From assembly GCF_013255915.1 (NCBI RefSeq), contig NZ_CP053896.1:4526001-4590000 (forward strand): a stretch of 64,000 nt of DNA. Reading direction: 5' to 3'. The notes below the pieces were generated by a model. That model made no database searches. It was given only the letters and a program-made list of their open reading frames with translations, and was not told where the DNA came from. The stretch's first letter is position 1. Every line of letters begins with the position of its first letter. Below are positions 1 to 9,003 of this stretch, in pieces. Source of the DNA: Providencia rettgeri. Its GTDB lineage: Bacteria > Pseudomonadota > Gammaproteobacteria > Enterobacterales > Enterobacteriaceae. The translations under genes were made by a program, and so were the position numbers.

Positions 1-476
1 GCGTGGTCAAGCATGATGCCACAACCAATACGGGCGGCTGGGTGGATATCGACACCAAAAGAAACGGAGATTTGATTTTGCAAATAAACCGCCAGCGCTT
101 GGCGGCCTTCTTTCCACAGCCAATTACCGATGCGATAGGCTTGCAAGGCGTGGAAACCTTTTAAGTACAATAATGGCGTGGAGTATTTATCAACGGCAGG
201 GTCACGTAAGCGAACCGCCGCTAAGTCCATTGCCGCAGAGAAAATCATACTTTCGTCATTGCGATAAGCGGCTTCCACAATTTCGCGCACTTCAAGAGCA
301 GGCATAATCGGTGAGCTCAGTTTGTTAGCTAGCATATAACTGAGCGCACTGCCTAAATTGTCGTGCTTCAATAATGTCGCGTTAAAAAAACTGGCAAGAA
401 GTGGTTCGCAGTCCGCAAGAGACTTCGCTTCATCTTTAATGAAACCCCAAATTCTATCCAGTTCTTCACGCGACAT
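1..476 (-). CDS. cysE: Serine O-acetyltransferase, partial
   Basis: Transfers acetyl from acetyl-CoA to L-serine, giving O-acetylserine, the first step of cysteine synthesis. My translation of the reverse strand starts MSREELDRIW and follows E. coli CysE closely, including the ADCEPLLASF and SSPIMPA stretches of the N-terminal helical domain. It reaches the first left-handed beta-helix turns (VDIHPAARIG) and the catalytic DHA region at the window edge. Only about 158 of some 273 residues are present; the C-terminus lies outside the window. The start is at 476 with a TAGGTGAG ribosome site. It is last in the secB-gpsA-cysE operon, 23 nt after gpsA, the same order as E. coli. Confidence 0.95.
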   Translation of the reverse strand, partial: MSREELDRIWGFIKDEAKSLADCEPLLASFFNATLLKHDNLGSALSYMLANKLSSPIMPALEVREIVEAAYRNDESMIFSAAMDLAAVRLRDPAVDKYSTPLLYLKGFHALQAYRIGNWLWKEGRQALAVYLQNQISVSFGVDIHPAARIGCGIMLDH

Positions 477-499
477 AATCACTCACCTATCTATTTTTA

Positions 500-1528
500 T
501 TAATCATGCAGCTTTGGCATATCGGCAATTTCATCTTTCGTCGCACGCCCTAATAGGGCTTGCGCTGCCTCTAACACATTTTTATGGCGATAGAGGATTT
601 GATAAATTTGCTCAGTAATTGGCATTTCAACACCTGCCCGCTCAGCCAGTGCGCGAACTTCCTTGGTATTACGATAGCCTTCAACCACTTGGCCAATCTC
701 TTTTTCTGCATCTTCAACGCTAACGCCATCGCCTAGCATCATGCCAAAACGGCGGTTACGGGATTGGTTATCGGTACAGGTTAACACAAGGTCACCTAAG
801 CCTGCCATCCCCATAAAAGTTGCAGGGTCTGCTCCCAAAGCTGCACCTAAACGGCTCATTTCCGCTAAACCACGGGTAATCAATGCGGTACGTGCGTTCG
901 CACCAAACCCCATACCATCGGAGATCCCTGCGCCAATTGCGATGACATTTTTTACGGCACCACCCAGTTGCACTCCAACCATGTCAGGGTTCTTATAGAC
1001 GCGAAAACTCTTGCCACAATGGAATAATTTTTGTAAATCATCACCAAATTGGCTATCGCTTGCCGCCACGGAAATTGCCGTTGGTAAGCCTGCGGCTAAT
1101 TCTTTCGCAAATGTCGGGCCAGAAAGTACTGCCAGCGGAATTTCATTGCCTAATACCTCACGTGCCACTTCTTGCAACAAACGGCCAGTATCCCTTTCTA
1201 AGCCCTTAGTCGCCCAAATAATACGGGAGTCTGCGCGTAAGTATGGCTGGATTTGTTTTAGTACATCACCAAAAACATGGCTCGGTACGACAATCAAGAT
1301 ATTGGGGCTCGCCTCAACGGCGCGTTTTAAGTCCGTTTCGAGAGATAAACTATCAGGGAAAGAAACGCCAGGCAAAAACGCCTGATTACTGCGGTCTTGT
1401 TCTAATTGATGAATGTGTTTTGGGTCATGGCCCCATAGCACAACCTGATGTGCATTACGTGCAAGCGTAATGGCTAAAGCGGTGCCGTACGAGCCGGCAC
1501 CGATCACTGTCATTGAAGCAGTATTCAT
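500..1528 (-). CDS. gpsA: Glycerol-3-phosphate dehydrogenase [NAD(P)+]
   Basis: Reduces dihydroxyacetone phosphate to sn-glycerol-3-phosphate, the backbone of phospholipids; cytosolic. The 342 residues match E. coli GpsA (339) along the whole length. The N-terminal Rossmann motif GAGSYG is at residues 10-15, followed by VVPSHVFG, the [15 protein letters not shown] loop and [13 protein letters not shown], which holds the catalytic lysine. The C-terminal helical domain is complete ([12 protein letters not shown]). The start codon overlaps the secB stop by one base (TAATG), so translation of the two is probably coupled. The last residues differ from E. coli, which is normal for the family. Confidence 0.97.
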   Translation of the reverse strand: MNTASMTVIGAGSYGTALAITLARNAHQVVLWGHDPKHIHQLEQDRSNQAFLPGVSFPDSLSLETDLKRAVEASPNILIVVPSHVFGDVLKQIQPYLRADSRIIWATKGLERDTGRLLQEVAREVLGNEIPLAVLSGPTFAKELAAGLPTAISVAASDSQFGDDLQKLFHCGKSFRVYKNPDMVGVQLGGAVKNVIAIGAGISDGMGFGANARTALITRGLAEMSRLGAALGADPATFMGMAGLGDLVLTCTDNQSRNRRFGMMLGDGVSVEDAEKEIGQVVEGYRNTKEVRALAERAGVEMPITEQIYQILYRHKNVLEAAQALLGRATKDEIADMPKLHD

Positions 1529-2004
1529 TAAGCGTCCTGTTGAGCTTCTGAGTTCTGCGCTTGTTCACCTTGTTGCTGCTGTAAATAGTTCATGAACAGT
1601 GCATCAAAGTTAACTGGCGCTAAGTTCAATTGTGGGAATGTACCACGGCCCACTAAGCTAGTGATCGCTTCACGTGCATATGGGAACAGGATGTTCGGGC
1701 AGTATGCACCTAAGCAATGTGCCATTTGAGTACCTTCAATGCCTTCGATAGAGAAAACACCCGCCTGCTGCACTTCACACAAGAAAGCCGTTTCTTCACC
1801 TAAAGTTGCCGTAGTCGTGACACGTAAAACAACCTCATAAACACCTTCAGACAGCTGAGTTGAAGAAGTATCTAAATCTAATTTGATTTCTGGTTGCCAC
1901 TCGTGTTGAAAGATGTGTGGTGCGTTAGGTGCTTCAAATGAAACGTCTTTTGCATAAATGCGTTGAATTTGAAAGACCATTTCTGAGTTGTTTTGTTCTG
2001 ACAT
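1528..2004 (-). CDS. secB: Protein-export chaperone SecB
   Basis: Homotetrameric cytosolic chaperone that keeps preproteins unfolded and hands them to SecA. The length (158 residues) and sequence fit the proteobacterial SecB family: the [16 protein letters not shown] start, the [10 protein letters not shown] strand, the [18 protein letters not shown] segment and the C-terminal [10 protein letters not shown]. The tail after it is rich in Gln/Glu and probably flexible. It is the first gene of the leftward operon secB-gpsA-cysE. In E. coli grxC and yibN precede secB; here grxC is missing and ERIC repeats fill the gap. Confidence 0.97.
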   Translation of the reverse strand: MSEQNNSEMVFQIQRIYAKDVSFEAPNAPHIFQHEWQPEIKLDLDTSSTQLSEGVYEVVLRVTTTATLGEETAFLCEVQQAGVFSIEGIEGTQMAHCLGAYCPNILFPYAREAITSLVGRGTFPQLNLAPVNFDALFMNYLQQQQGEQAQNSEAQQDA

Positions 2005-2034
2005 AGTTTATGTACCTTTAACTTCCATATGAAT

Positions 2035-2160
2035 TTTCCCTGTTATTCTTTGAGCTACAGGGGTGTTCGCTGCATTGCGCTACCCAAGTCACATACTGAT
2101 GTATGCTCCTTGGATATCTTCACTTGCTGCCTACCTGTAGCCCAAATAATTTAAGGGAAA
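2035..2160. repeat. ERIC element (126 bp imperfect palindrome)
   Basis: A 126-bp element bounded by TTTCCCT and AGGGAAA. Its outer 27 bases are complementary at about 22 positions, and a nested inverted repeat GCTACAGG/CCTGTAGC lies inside the ends. The core contains ATGTATGCTCC and AGTATGTGACTTGGG (reverse strand), which match the known ERIC primer sites (ATGTAAGCTCCTGGGG, AAGTAAGTGACTGGGG). Size and structure agree with enterobacterial repetitive intergenic consensus elements of about 127 bp, which are non-autonomous palindromes. It lies directly upstream of secB and would be transcribed as a long hairpin. Confidence 0.88.
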
Positions 2161-2262
2161 CCCTGTTATTCTGAGCTACAGGGGTGTTCGCTGCATTACG
2201 CTACCCAAGTCACATACTGATGTATGCTCTTTGGATATCTTCACTTACTTCTTACCACGAGC
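2161..2262. repeat. Second ERIC copy, incomplete
   Basis: Directly abuts the first ERIC element and repeats it in the same orientation from CCCTGTTATTCT onward, with about 95% identity over the first 85 bases at a period of about 121 bp. The right arm stops matching where it meets the yibN stop codon (2245-2247). The final bases, TTACC then ACGAGC, only loosely resemble the CCTACCTGTAGC end of copy 1. The copy therefore lacks its outer right end and overlaps the 3' end of yibN. Confidence 0.75.
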
Positions 2263-2682
2263 TAAAGGAAGGTTTTCACCTGCCCAGCCAGAGATCCCTT
2301 CTTTCAGGACAAAGACTTTTTCAAAACCGTGTTGTGCCAGCTGTTCAGCAGGTTTACCTGATTCCATACCACTTGCAGAAACGATAATCACTGGTTTCTG
2401 TTTGTGTTTTTCTAATTCACCTAAATTATTCTCTTTAATTTCAGACGGTGTTAAGTTAATAGAATCAATAATGTGCCCTTTACGGAAATCGTCACGAGAA
2501 CGTAAATCGACAACAACCGCCTCTTCTTTATTAATCAGTGTAATCGCTTGTGAACGAGCAATCACTTTCGTTTTAGAGAAAAGGCCTTTAAAGGTCATAA
2601 CAACCACAGCCACTAATAGCGCTATCCAAACCAGACTCAATAACATGTTCCGGCTTACAAATTGCATGATTTCTTGGATCAT
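2245..2682 (-). CDS. yibN: Membrane-anchored rhodanese-like protein YibN
   Basis: Inner-membrane protein with one N-terminal transmembrane helix (about residues 9-32, [16 protein letters not shown]) and a cytosolic rhodanese fold: [15 protein letters not shown], then HKQKPVIIV, then the active-site loop. The loop reads [11 protein letters not shown] and has no cysteine, so sulfurtransferase activity of the standard kind is unlikely. The start was taken at the ATG 2682, which aligns with E. coli YibN (143 aa); a TTG nine bases upstream lies closer to the GGAG ribosome site. It stays near secB as in E. coli but without grxC between. Its 3' end borders a truncated ERIC copy. Confidence 0.88.
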   Translation of the reverse strand: MIQEIMQFVSRNMLLSLVWIALLVAVVVMTFKGLFSKTKVIARSQAITLINKEEAVVVDLRSRDDFRKGHIIDSINLTPSEIKENNLGELEKHKQKPVIIVSASGMESGKPAEQLAQHGFEKVFVLKEGISGWAGENLPLARGKK

Positions 2683-3115
2683 GGGGGGCAATCACTCCCG
2701 TTAGTTAAAAACAAATATCAAAGGGTTCTGAGTATACCTTTGTGTTGAGCTAATTACAGCCAATTCCCGCAAACTCGCTTGTTTTTTTTGCGCTAAGGCA
2801 CGCAAAATTAACACTGTTCACTGAAAAACCGCGTTTCTGTTTCGAGGCGGTACGCAAATATTTTAACATAAACGTGCGAAACAGGTCTAAGTCGTGCTTC
2901 AAATAGGCAGTGAATAAGAAAAAAGTATTGAATACTGGCTATACAAAATAAATCAGTGATAATAAAACTGTATTATTTAACTTAATATAGTTCTAGTTCA
3001 GGGCAAAAATCCGAATTTATAAATGTTTTCAATACTATTTGTTAGACAGTGCTGGAAACCATCACTTGCAGATGAAATAATCAGCTATTGCATTTAATTG
3101 AGGTGATTTATCACG
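2683..3115. other. Non-coding region between yibN and envC
   Basis: About 430 bases without a convincing gene. In E. coli gpmM (cofactor-independent phosphoglycerate mutase) sits here upstream of envC; no remnant of it can be read in any frame. An inverted repeat CTGTTTCG/CGAAACAG at 2837-2884 with a 32-base loop is the only clear structure. The envC ribosome site GAGGTGAT lies just upstream of 3116. The divergent promoters of yibN and envC must be here, but I cannot place them securely. Confidence 0.55.
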
Positions 3116-4405
3116 ATGGCCAATACACATTATCGAATGAAAATTTCATTTATTCGTCAGGCTATTAGCGCTCTCTTTGGGTTAGGGCTGCTTGTTCTCG
3201 CCCCAACACAAACTGTGTTTGCCAACCAGATCACTGAAAATAAAGGCCAGCTACATGATTTACTCAAAAGTATTGCTGAAAAAGAGAAAAGCGTAAAAGA
3301 ACAACAAGCCAAGCGCTCAGCACTACTTGAGCAACTCAAACAACAAGAACAAAGTATTTCTGCGGCTGGTCGTAGCCTACATGAGACTCAAAACCAGCTA
3401 AAACAATTAGATAAAGAAATTGTTTCCTTAAATAGCAATATCAAGCAGCTACAAACCAAAAAACAACAACAAGAGAAATTATTAGCTGACCAACTAGATG
3501 CGGCCTTTCGGTTAGGTAAACACCAAGGGTTAACCCTAATGTTCAAAGGTGAAGAAGGCCAACGAGAAGAACGTATTTTGGCCTATTACAGCTATTTAAA
3601 TCAGGCGCGTGAAAAAAATATTGTTGCTTTAGAAGAAACCACTAAAGAATTACAAGAACAAAAAGAACTCGAACAAAAAAAACAAGCCGAACAAAAAACA
3701 ACGCTGGCACGCCAACAACAAGAAAAGCGTAAGCTGGATAACGCACGCGCTTCGCGGCAAAAAACCCTAAATGCCCTTGAAAGTACATTAAAAGAAGACC
3801 AAAAAAATCTTGCTGTTCTAAAACAAAACGAAGCGAGATTACGCGATAAGATTGCCCGCGCTGAACGTGAAGCCAAAGCCCGAGCAGAGCGAGAAGCCAA
3901 AGAAGCGGCACGTATTCGCGTGCAAGTGGCTGAAAAAGAACGGCAAGCCAAACAGAAAGGCTCAACCTATAAACCATCTGAAAGTGAACGCTCACTGATG
4001 TCACGTACAGGTGGTTTAGGACGCCCTGCTGGGCAAGCTATTTGGCCTGTTCGCGGCTCATTACTCCATAACTATGGGGATGTCATTTCCAGCGAGTTAC
4101 GTTGGAAAGGCATGGTTATCGCGGCTAATGAAGGAACCCAAGTCAAAGCTATCGCCGATGGGCGCGTGCTACTGGCTGACTGGTTACAAGGCTATGGGCT
4201 AGTTGTCGTCGTTGAACACGGTAAAGGGGATATGAGCCTCTATGGCTATAACCAGAGCGCCTTAGTGAATGTCGGCCAAGAGGTTAGAGCAGGGCAGCCG
4301 ATCGCCTTAGTGGGTAGCAGTGGCGGCCAAGAGCGACCAGCACTCTATTTTGAAATCCGCAGACAAGGTAAAACCGTAAACCCACGTCCATGGTTAGGCC
4401 GATAA
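3116..4405 (+). CDS. envC: Murein hydrolase activator EnvC
   Basis: Periplasmic factor recruited by FtsEX to the division site, where it activates the amidases AmiA and AmiB for septal peptidoglycan splitting. The 429 residues comprise a signal peptide (residues about 8-36, cut near VFA-NQ) and two long coiled-coil arms rich in Lys/Gln/Glu (about 40-280). Next comes the SLMSRTGGLGRP linker, and then a LytM domain (about 310-429). The LytM domain lacks the usual zinc-binding HxxxD and HxH (it has LHNYGD and LYFEIR), so it is a regulator and not an enzyme, as in E. coli. The start has a GAGGTGAT site 8-9 bases upstream. yibQ follows 48 nt downstream. Confidence 0.95.
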   Translation: MANTHYRMKISFIRQAISALFGLGLLVLAPTQTVFANQITENKGQLHDLLKSIAEKEKSVKEQQAKRSALLEQLKQQEQSISAAGRSLHETQNQLKQLDKEIVSLNSNIKQLQTKKQQQEKLLADQLDAAFRLGKHQGLTLMFKGEEGQREERILAYYSYLNQAREKNIVALEETTKELQEQKELEQKKQAEQKTTLARQQQEKRKLDNARASRQKTLNALESTLKEDQKNLAVLKQNEARLRDKIARAEREAKARAEREAKEAARIRVQVAEKERQAKQKGSTYKPSESERSLMSRTGGLGRPAGQAIWPVRGSLLHNYGDVISSELRWKGMVIAANEGTQVKAIADGRVLLADWLQGYGLVVVVEHGKGDMSLYGYNQSALVNVGQEVRAGQPIALVGSSGGQERPALYFEIRRQGKTVNPRPWLGR

Positions 4406-4453
4406 ATATAGTTAGGGCGATAAATTTTAAATTCAATTAATTAGGATAACGTT

Positions 4454-5518
4454 ATGCTGAAGCACTTACCCATTCGACCACTCATTGTTTTGTCATTATT
4501 AATGATGTGTCTACCGGTGAGTGCGGCAAAATTGGCGATTGTGATTGATGATTTTGGTTATCGCGTTAAAGAAGACAACCAAATTCTAGCGTTATCCCCT
4601 GCGGTAACTATTGCAATTTTACCGAGCTCTCCCCATGGCCGTGAAGTCGCAGAAAAAGCCCATCAGCAAGGGCGCGATATTCTCATCCATATGCCAATGA
4701 AACCATTGAGCAAACAACCGCTAGAGAAAGACACATTAGCTCCATCAATGAGTGCAGAGGAAATTGACCTTATTATTAAAAATGCGATAACCCGAGTTCC
4801 TTATGCAAAAGGCATGAATAACCATATGGGGAGCGAGATGACATCAAGCTTACCCGGTATGCAGAACGTGATGCGCAGCCTGTCAAAGTCAAACTTGTTT
4901 TTCCTCGATAGCGTAACCATTGGGAATACCCAAGTAGGTAATGCCGCCAAAGAATACGGCGTTCCCACGTTACGTCGCCATATTTTTATTGATAACCACC
5001 AATCGGAAGAAGAAACGCGCACTCAATTGAATAAAGCCGTTGCCTATGCGCGCAAACACGGTAGTGCGGTAGCAATTGGCCATCCACACCCATCTACCGT
5101 ACGCGCCTTACAAAAATACCTTGCCCAACTCCCTGCTGATGTCGAATTAGTGGCCGTTAGCGCTCTGCTTAGTCCTCAATCTTCAACTAAACAACCAACA
5201 TCATTAAGAATGTTATCTGAAGAAGCGAAAAAAACACCGATACAACCTCAAAACAAGCAAGCAGTACAAGATGAAATAAAAACACCACCAACCAAAGATG
5301 CTACTGTTGGGCAACCCGAAGCGGCTAGCCAACCAGAAAATGTGATTATTCCGCAAGACCTCGGTATATGTGAGTTTACATTACCGCCTGCTAAGCCACA
5401 GGGGATTGATTTTATTATGTTTGTGGTTGAGAGTATTTATAACGATAAGGCTTTACAACCTTTGTTGGTACAGGGCGATAGAGCCCAAAAGCGCCCGCTT
5501 TTCAAGCAACAGCAGTAG
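4454..5518 (+). CDS. yibQ: Divergent polysaccharide deacetylase family protein YibQ
   Basis: Exported protein of the divergent polysaccharide deacetylase family (PF04748). A signal peptide covers residues 1-24 (ends VSA-AK), followed by LAIVIDDFGY, which holds the paired metal-binding aspartates, then AILPSSPHGRE, ILIHMPMKP, MNNHMGSEMT and AIGHPHPSTV. The fold is expected in the first 240 residues. At 354 residues it is longer than E. coli YibQ (about 319) because of a Pro/Gln/Lys-rich tail from about residue 245 and an unassigned C-terminal segment. It is cotranscribed with envC, which suggests a cell-wall role, but its substrate is not known. Confidence 0.88.
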   Translation: MLKHLPIRPLIVLSLLMMCLPVSAAKLAIVIDDFGYRVKEDNQILALSPAVTIAILPSSPHGREVAEKAHQQGRDILIHMPMKPLSKQPLEKDTLAPSMSAEEIDLIIKNAITRVPYAKGMNNHMGSEMTSSLPGMQNVMRSLSKSNLFFLDSVTIGNTQVGNAAKEYGVPTLRRHIFIDNHQSEEETRTQLNKAVAYARKHGSAVAIGHPHPSTVRALQKYLAQLPADVELVAVSALLSPQSSTKQPTSLRMLSEEAKKTPIQPQNKQAVQDEIKTPPTKDATVGQPEAASQPENVIIPQDLGICEFTLPPAKPQGIDFIMFVVESIYNDKALQPLLVQGDRAQKRPLFKQQQ

Positions 5519-5526
5519 ATCATTTT

Positions 5527-5568
5527 CGATTCCCCTTCTTGGTTCAAAAAAGCCAAAAAGGGGAATCG
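5527..5568. terminator. Probable bidirectional terminator between yibQ and tdh
   Basis: Stem-loop between two convergent genes: 5' arm CGATTCCCCTTCTTGGTT and 3' arm AAGCCAAAAAGGGGAATCG pair with one or two mismatches around a short A-rich loop. No long T-run follows on either strand, so efficiency is uncertain. Confidence 0.6.
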
Positions 5569-5579
5569 AGATAATTAAT

Positions 5580-6605
5580 TTAATCCCAGTTTAAAATCAC
5601 TTTACCAGATTGGCCTGAACGCATGATATCAAAGCCTTTTTGGAACTCATCAATCGAGAATTGATGGGTAATTATCGGTGATAAATCCAAACCAGATTGA
5701 ATGAGTGTCGCCATTTTATACCATGTTTCAAACATCTCACGGCCATAAATTCCCTTAATAAACAGTCCCTTGAATATTACTTGACTCCAATCTGTTGCCA
5801 TCGAAGCAGGAGGAATTCCTAATAGTGCAATTCTGCCACCGTGGTTCATGGTGTCTAACATGGTCTGAAAAGCTGCTGGTGAACCAGAAACTTCCAGTGC
5901 AACATCAAAACCTTCTTTCATCCCCAACTCATTCATCACGTCTTTTAAATTTTCACGACTGACGTTCACTGCACGGGAAACACCCATTTTTTTCGCCAAT
6001 TCAAGTCGATAGTCATTCACATCCGTGATAACAACATGGCGGGCCCCCACATGTCGGCACACTGCAGCCGCCATGATACCTATAGGGCCAGCACCTGAAA
6101 CCAGCACATCTTCCCCCACTAAATCAAAGGAAAGAGCCGTATGAACTGCGTTGCCAAATGGGTCAAAAATAGCCGCTATTTCATCAGGGATATTATCGGG
6201 AATTTTAAAAGCATTAAATGCAGGGATCACCAGATATTCAGCAAAACACCCTTCTCGGTTAACCCCCACCCCAATCGTATTGCGGCAAAGATGAGTACGG
6301 CCACCACGGCAGTTTCGGCAGTGGCCGCAAGTAATATGCCCTTCCCCTGACACTCGGTCACCAATTTTAAAGCCTTTGACTTCCTGTCCAATCGCAACAA
6401 TTTCCCCTATATATTCATGACCGACAACCATTGGGACAGGAATGGTTTTCTGAGACCATTCATCCCAGTTATAGATATGTACATCCGTACCGCAAATCGC
6501 AGTTTTACGAATTTTGATCATCACATCATTGTGCCCGAGTTCCGGTTTCGGAACATCTGTCATCCATATACCTGGTTCAGCTTTCAGTTTGGACAGTGCT
6601 TTCAT
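5580..6605 (-). CDS. tdh: L-threonine 3-dehydrogenase
   Basis: Zinc-dependent medium-chain dehydrogenase that oxidises L-threonine with NAD+ to 2-amino-3-ketobutyrate. At 341 residues it is near-identical to E. coli Tdh. It has catalytic zinc ligands C38 and the GHE of VVGHEYIG, the structural zinc cysteines in [18 protein letters not shown], and the NAD motif [11 protein letters not shown]. It lies 10 nt downstream of kbl in the same operon; Kbl cleaves its unstable product at once, completing threonine to glycine plus acetyl-CoA. Confidence 0.98.
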   Translation of the reverse strand: MKALSKLKAEPGIWMTDVPKPELGHNDVMIKIRKTAICGTDVHIYNWDEWSQKTIPVPMVVGHEYIGEIVAIGQEVKGFKIGDRVSGEGHITCGHCRNCRGGRTHLCRNTIGVGVNREGCFAEYLVIPAFNAFKIPDNIPDEIAAIFDPFGNAVHTALSFDLVGEDVLVSGAGPIGIMAAAVCRHVGARHVVITDVNDYRLELAKKMGVSRAVNVSRENLKDVMNELGMKEGFDVALEVSGSPAAFQTMLDTMNHGGRIALLGIPPASMATDWSQVIFKGLFIKGIYGREMFETWYKMATLIQSGLDLSPIITHQFSIDEFQKGFDIMRSGQSGKVILNWD

Positions 6606-6615
6606 AAAAGACCTT

Positions 6616-7812
6616 TTATTTGATTATTTTTAGTTTTCTACCAATGCGGGTGAATGCTTCAACAGCGTGTAAAATATCCTCCTCACTATGTGCTGCAGAC
6701 ATCTGAGTACGAATACGTGCCTGGCCTTGCGGTACAACAGGGTAGAAAAAGCCCGTGACATAAATACCTTCATCGAGTAGCTCTTTCGCAAAAATTTGGG
6801 CGAGTTTGGCATCACCTAACATAACAGGGATGATGGCGTGGTCAGCGCCAGCAAGGGTAAAACCCGCTGTGGTCATTTTTTCTCTAAATAACACGGCATT
6901 ACGCCATAATTTTTCACGTAATGAATGGCCTTCTTTCATCATATCAATCACTTTGATAGATGCGGCAACAATCGCAGGAGCGAGGGAATTCGAAAACAAA
7001 TAAGGGCGAGAACGCTGACGCAGCCATTCAACTACCTCTTTTTTCGCTGCCGTATAACCACCAGATGCGCCGCCAAGGGCTTTACCTAATGTCCCCGTGA
7101 TAATATCGATACGCCCCATCACATCGCAGTACTCATGGCTACCACGACCATTTTCCCCAACAAAACCAACAGCATGTGAGTCATCCACCATCACCAACGC
7201 TTGGTATTCATCCGCAAGGTCACAAATGGATTTTAAATCAGCGATAACGCCATCCATTGAGAACACGCCATCTGTGGCAATTAAAATATGGCGAGCCCCT
7301 GCTGTTTTGGCTTCCTCTAAACGTACTTTCAATTCCACCATATTATTATTGCTGTAGCGGTAGCGTTTTGCCTTGCTTAGCCTAACCCCATCAATAATGG
7401 ATGCATGATTTAATGCATCTGAAATAATCGCATCTTCCGGCCCTAACAAGGTTTCAAATAGCCCACCATTTGCATCAAAACAGGATGAATAGAGAATCGC
7501 ATCTTCCATGCCCAGAAAATCTGCCAATTTGCGCTCTAAAACTTTGTGGCTGTCTTGCGTTCCACAAATAAAGCGTACAGACGCCATACCAAAACCATAG
7601 CTATCCATTCCCCGTTTAGCGGCTTCGATGAGCGCGGAATGGTTAGCAAGACCAAGGTAATTATTTGCACAGAAATTAATAACCCGCTGGCCACCTACAA
7701 TTTCAATGTCAGCATCTTGTGAAGTCGTAATAATACGTTCATTTTTAAATAATCCATCGGCTTCAATTTGTACCAATTGTTCTTGAATCTGCTGATAAAA
7801 TCTTTTTGACAT
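6616..7812 (-). CDS. kbl: 2-amino-3-ketobutyrate CoA ligase (glycine C-acetyltransferase)
   Basis: PLP enzyme of the alpha-oxoamine synthase family; with CoA it splits 2-amino-3-ketobutyrate into glycine and acetyl-CoA. The 398 residues are collinear with E. coli Kbl. Visible landmarks are [11 protein letters not shown], the [11 protein letters not shown] aspartate/histidine pair and the PLP lysine in [10 protein letters not shown]. First gene of the kbl-tdh operon. A good CRP-like site lies 52-67 bases upstream of its start, so carbon-source control is plausible. Confidence 0.98.
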   Translation of the reverse strand: MSKRFYQQIQEQLVQIEADGLFKNERIITTSQDADIEIVGGQRVINFCANNYLGLANHSALIEAAKRGMDSYGFGMASVRFICGTQDSHKVLERKLADFLGMEDAILYSSCFDANGGLFETLLGPEDAIISDALNHASIIDGVRLSKAKRYRYSNNNMVELKVRLEEAKTAGARHILIATDGVFSMDGVIADLKSICDLADEYQALVMVDDSHAVGFVGENGRGSHEYCDVMGRIDIITGTLGKALGGASGGYTAAKKEVVEWLRQRSRPYLFSNSLAPAIVAASIKVIDMMKEGHSLREKLWRNAVLFREKMTTAGFTLAGADHAIIPVMLGDAKLAQIFAKELLDEGIYVTGFFYPVVPQGQARIRTQMSAAHSEEDILHAVEAFTRIGRKLKIIK

Positions 7813-7863
7813 GATTTCTTCCTGAATAGTTTCTATTAATAGAGTTTAATAATAGTCTCTATG

Positions 7864-7879
7864 TGTGGCGATATTCACA
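7864..7879. promoter_or_regulatory. CRP-like binding site upstream of kbl
   Basis: TGTGG-N6-TCACA matches the CRP consensus TGTGA-N6-TCACA at nine of ten conserved positions. It lies between divergent kbl and hldD, much closer to kbl (start 7812), which is the more likely target. Confidence 0.5.
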
Positions 7880-8041
7880 GCATAAATAAGTCAAGTTTGT
7901 AGCCAAGATCACGATATTTACCTTGTTCTCATTTAAGTGTCAGCTCAATTCTCTTCTATCAATGCTACCGTCTGCGCCAAGAGATGTTATTATAGTCACC
8001 AATTACGATTCTATTTTCTTAACCCATTTGAGGTATACCCA

Positions 8042-8980
8042 ATGATCATAGTCACTGGTGGAGCTGGTTTTATTGGCAGCAATATTATTAAAGCCCTAAA
8101 CGCAATCGGCCGTACAGATATCTTAGTCGTTGATAATCTGAAAGACGGCACTAAATTCGCTAACCTTGTTGACCTTGATATTGCGGATTATGCAGATAAA
8201 GAAGATTTTATTGGCAGCATCATTGCGGGTGATGATTTCGGTGATATCGATGCGGTATTCCATGAAGGCGCTTGCTCGTCAACCACTGAATGGGATGGAA
8301 AATATATGATGGACAATAACTACCAGTACTCGAAAGAGTTACTGCACTATTGTCTAGACCGTGAAATCCCGTTCTTATACGCTTCTTCCGCAGCAACTTA
8401 TGGCGGCCGCAGTGATAACTTTATTGAAGAACGCCAATTCGAAAAACCATTGAATGTCTATGGTTACTCAAAATTCCAATTTGACCAATATGTACGTGAA
8501 ATTCTGCCAGAAGCGGACTCACAAGTCTGTGGTTTCCGCTATTTCAATGTCTATGGGCCAAATGAAGACCATAAAGGCGGCATGGCAAGCGTTGCTTATC
8601 ACTTAAATAAACAAATTAATGAAGGGCAAAACCCAAAACTGTTCGAAGGTAGCGATACTTTCCGCCGTGACTTTATTTATGTGGGTGATGTGGCTGCGGT
8701 CAATTTATGGTTCTGGGAAAATAATGTTTCAGGTATTTTTAACTGTGGTACAGGACGTGCGGAATCTTTCCAAGCTGTTGCTGATGCTGTTACTGAATTC
8801 CACAAAGATAAAAATGTGGCCATCGAATACATTGAGTTCCCTGAAAAATTAAAAGGTCGTTACCAAAGCTTCACACAAGCTGACCTCACTAAGCTACGTG
8901 CCGCTGGCTATACTGCACCATTTAAAACGGTTGCAGAAGGTGTCACCGAATATATGCACTTGCTCAATAAAGACGCGTAA
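8042..8980 (+). CDS. hldD: ADP-L-glycero-D-manno-heptose-6-epimerase
   Basis: Last step of heptose donor synthesis: converts ADP-D-glycero- to ADP-L-glycero-beta-D-manno-heptose for the LPS inner core. The 312 residues form an SDR fold with the nucleotide motif GGAGFIG (residues 6-12), the active site YGYSK and the [10 protein letters not shown] segment typical of RfaD. The start at 8042 has GAGGT eight bases upstream. The frame stays open for 35 codons further up, but those residues have no counterpart in E. coli HldD (310 aa). It heads hldD-waaF-waaC. Confidence 0.97.
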   Translation: MIIVTGGAGFIGSNIIKALNAIGRTDILVVDNLKDGTKFANLVDLDIADYADKEDFIGSIIAGDDFGDIDAVFHEGACSSTTEWDGKYMMDNNYQYSKELLHYCLDREIPFLYASSAATYGGRSDNFIEERQFEKPLNVYGYSKFQFDQYVREILPEADSQVCGFRYFNVYGPNEDHKGGMASVAYHLNKQINEGQNPKLFEGSDTFRRDFIYVGDVAAVNLWFWENNVSGIFNCGTGRAESFQAVADAVTEFHKDKNVAIEYIEFPEKLKGRYQSFTQADLTKLRAAGYTAPFKTVAEGVTEYMHLLNKDA

Positions 8981-9003
8981 CGCTTATTTCTGAAAAATCA
9001 TTT

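Noticed and set aside
3601-4004. Long reverse-strand frames of about 116-120 codons inside envC
   Set aside because: They mirror the coiled-coil Lys/Gln/Glu codons of envC, have no ribosome site, and give Ser/Arg/Cys/Phe-rich translations typical of shadow frames.
7937-8041. N-terminal extension of HldD by 35 residues
   Set aside because: No counterpart in E. coli HldD, and a good GAGGT site precedes ATG 8042.
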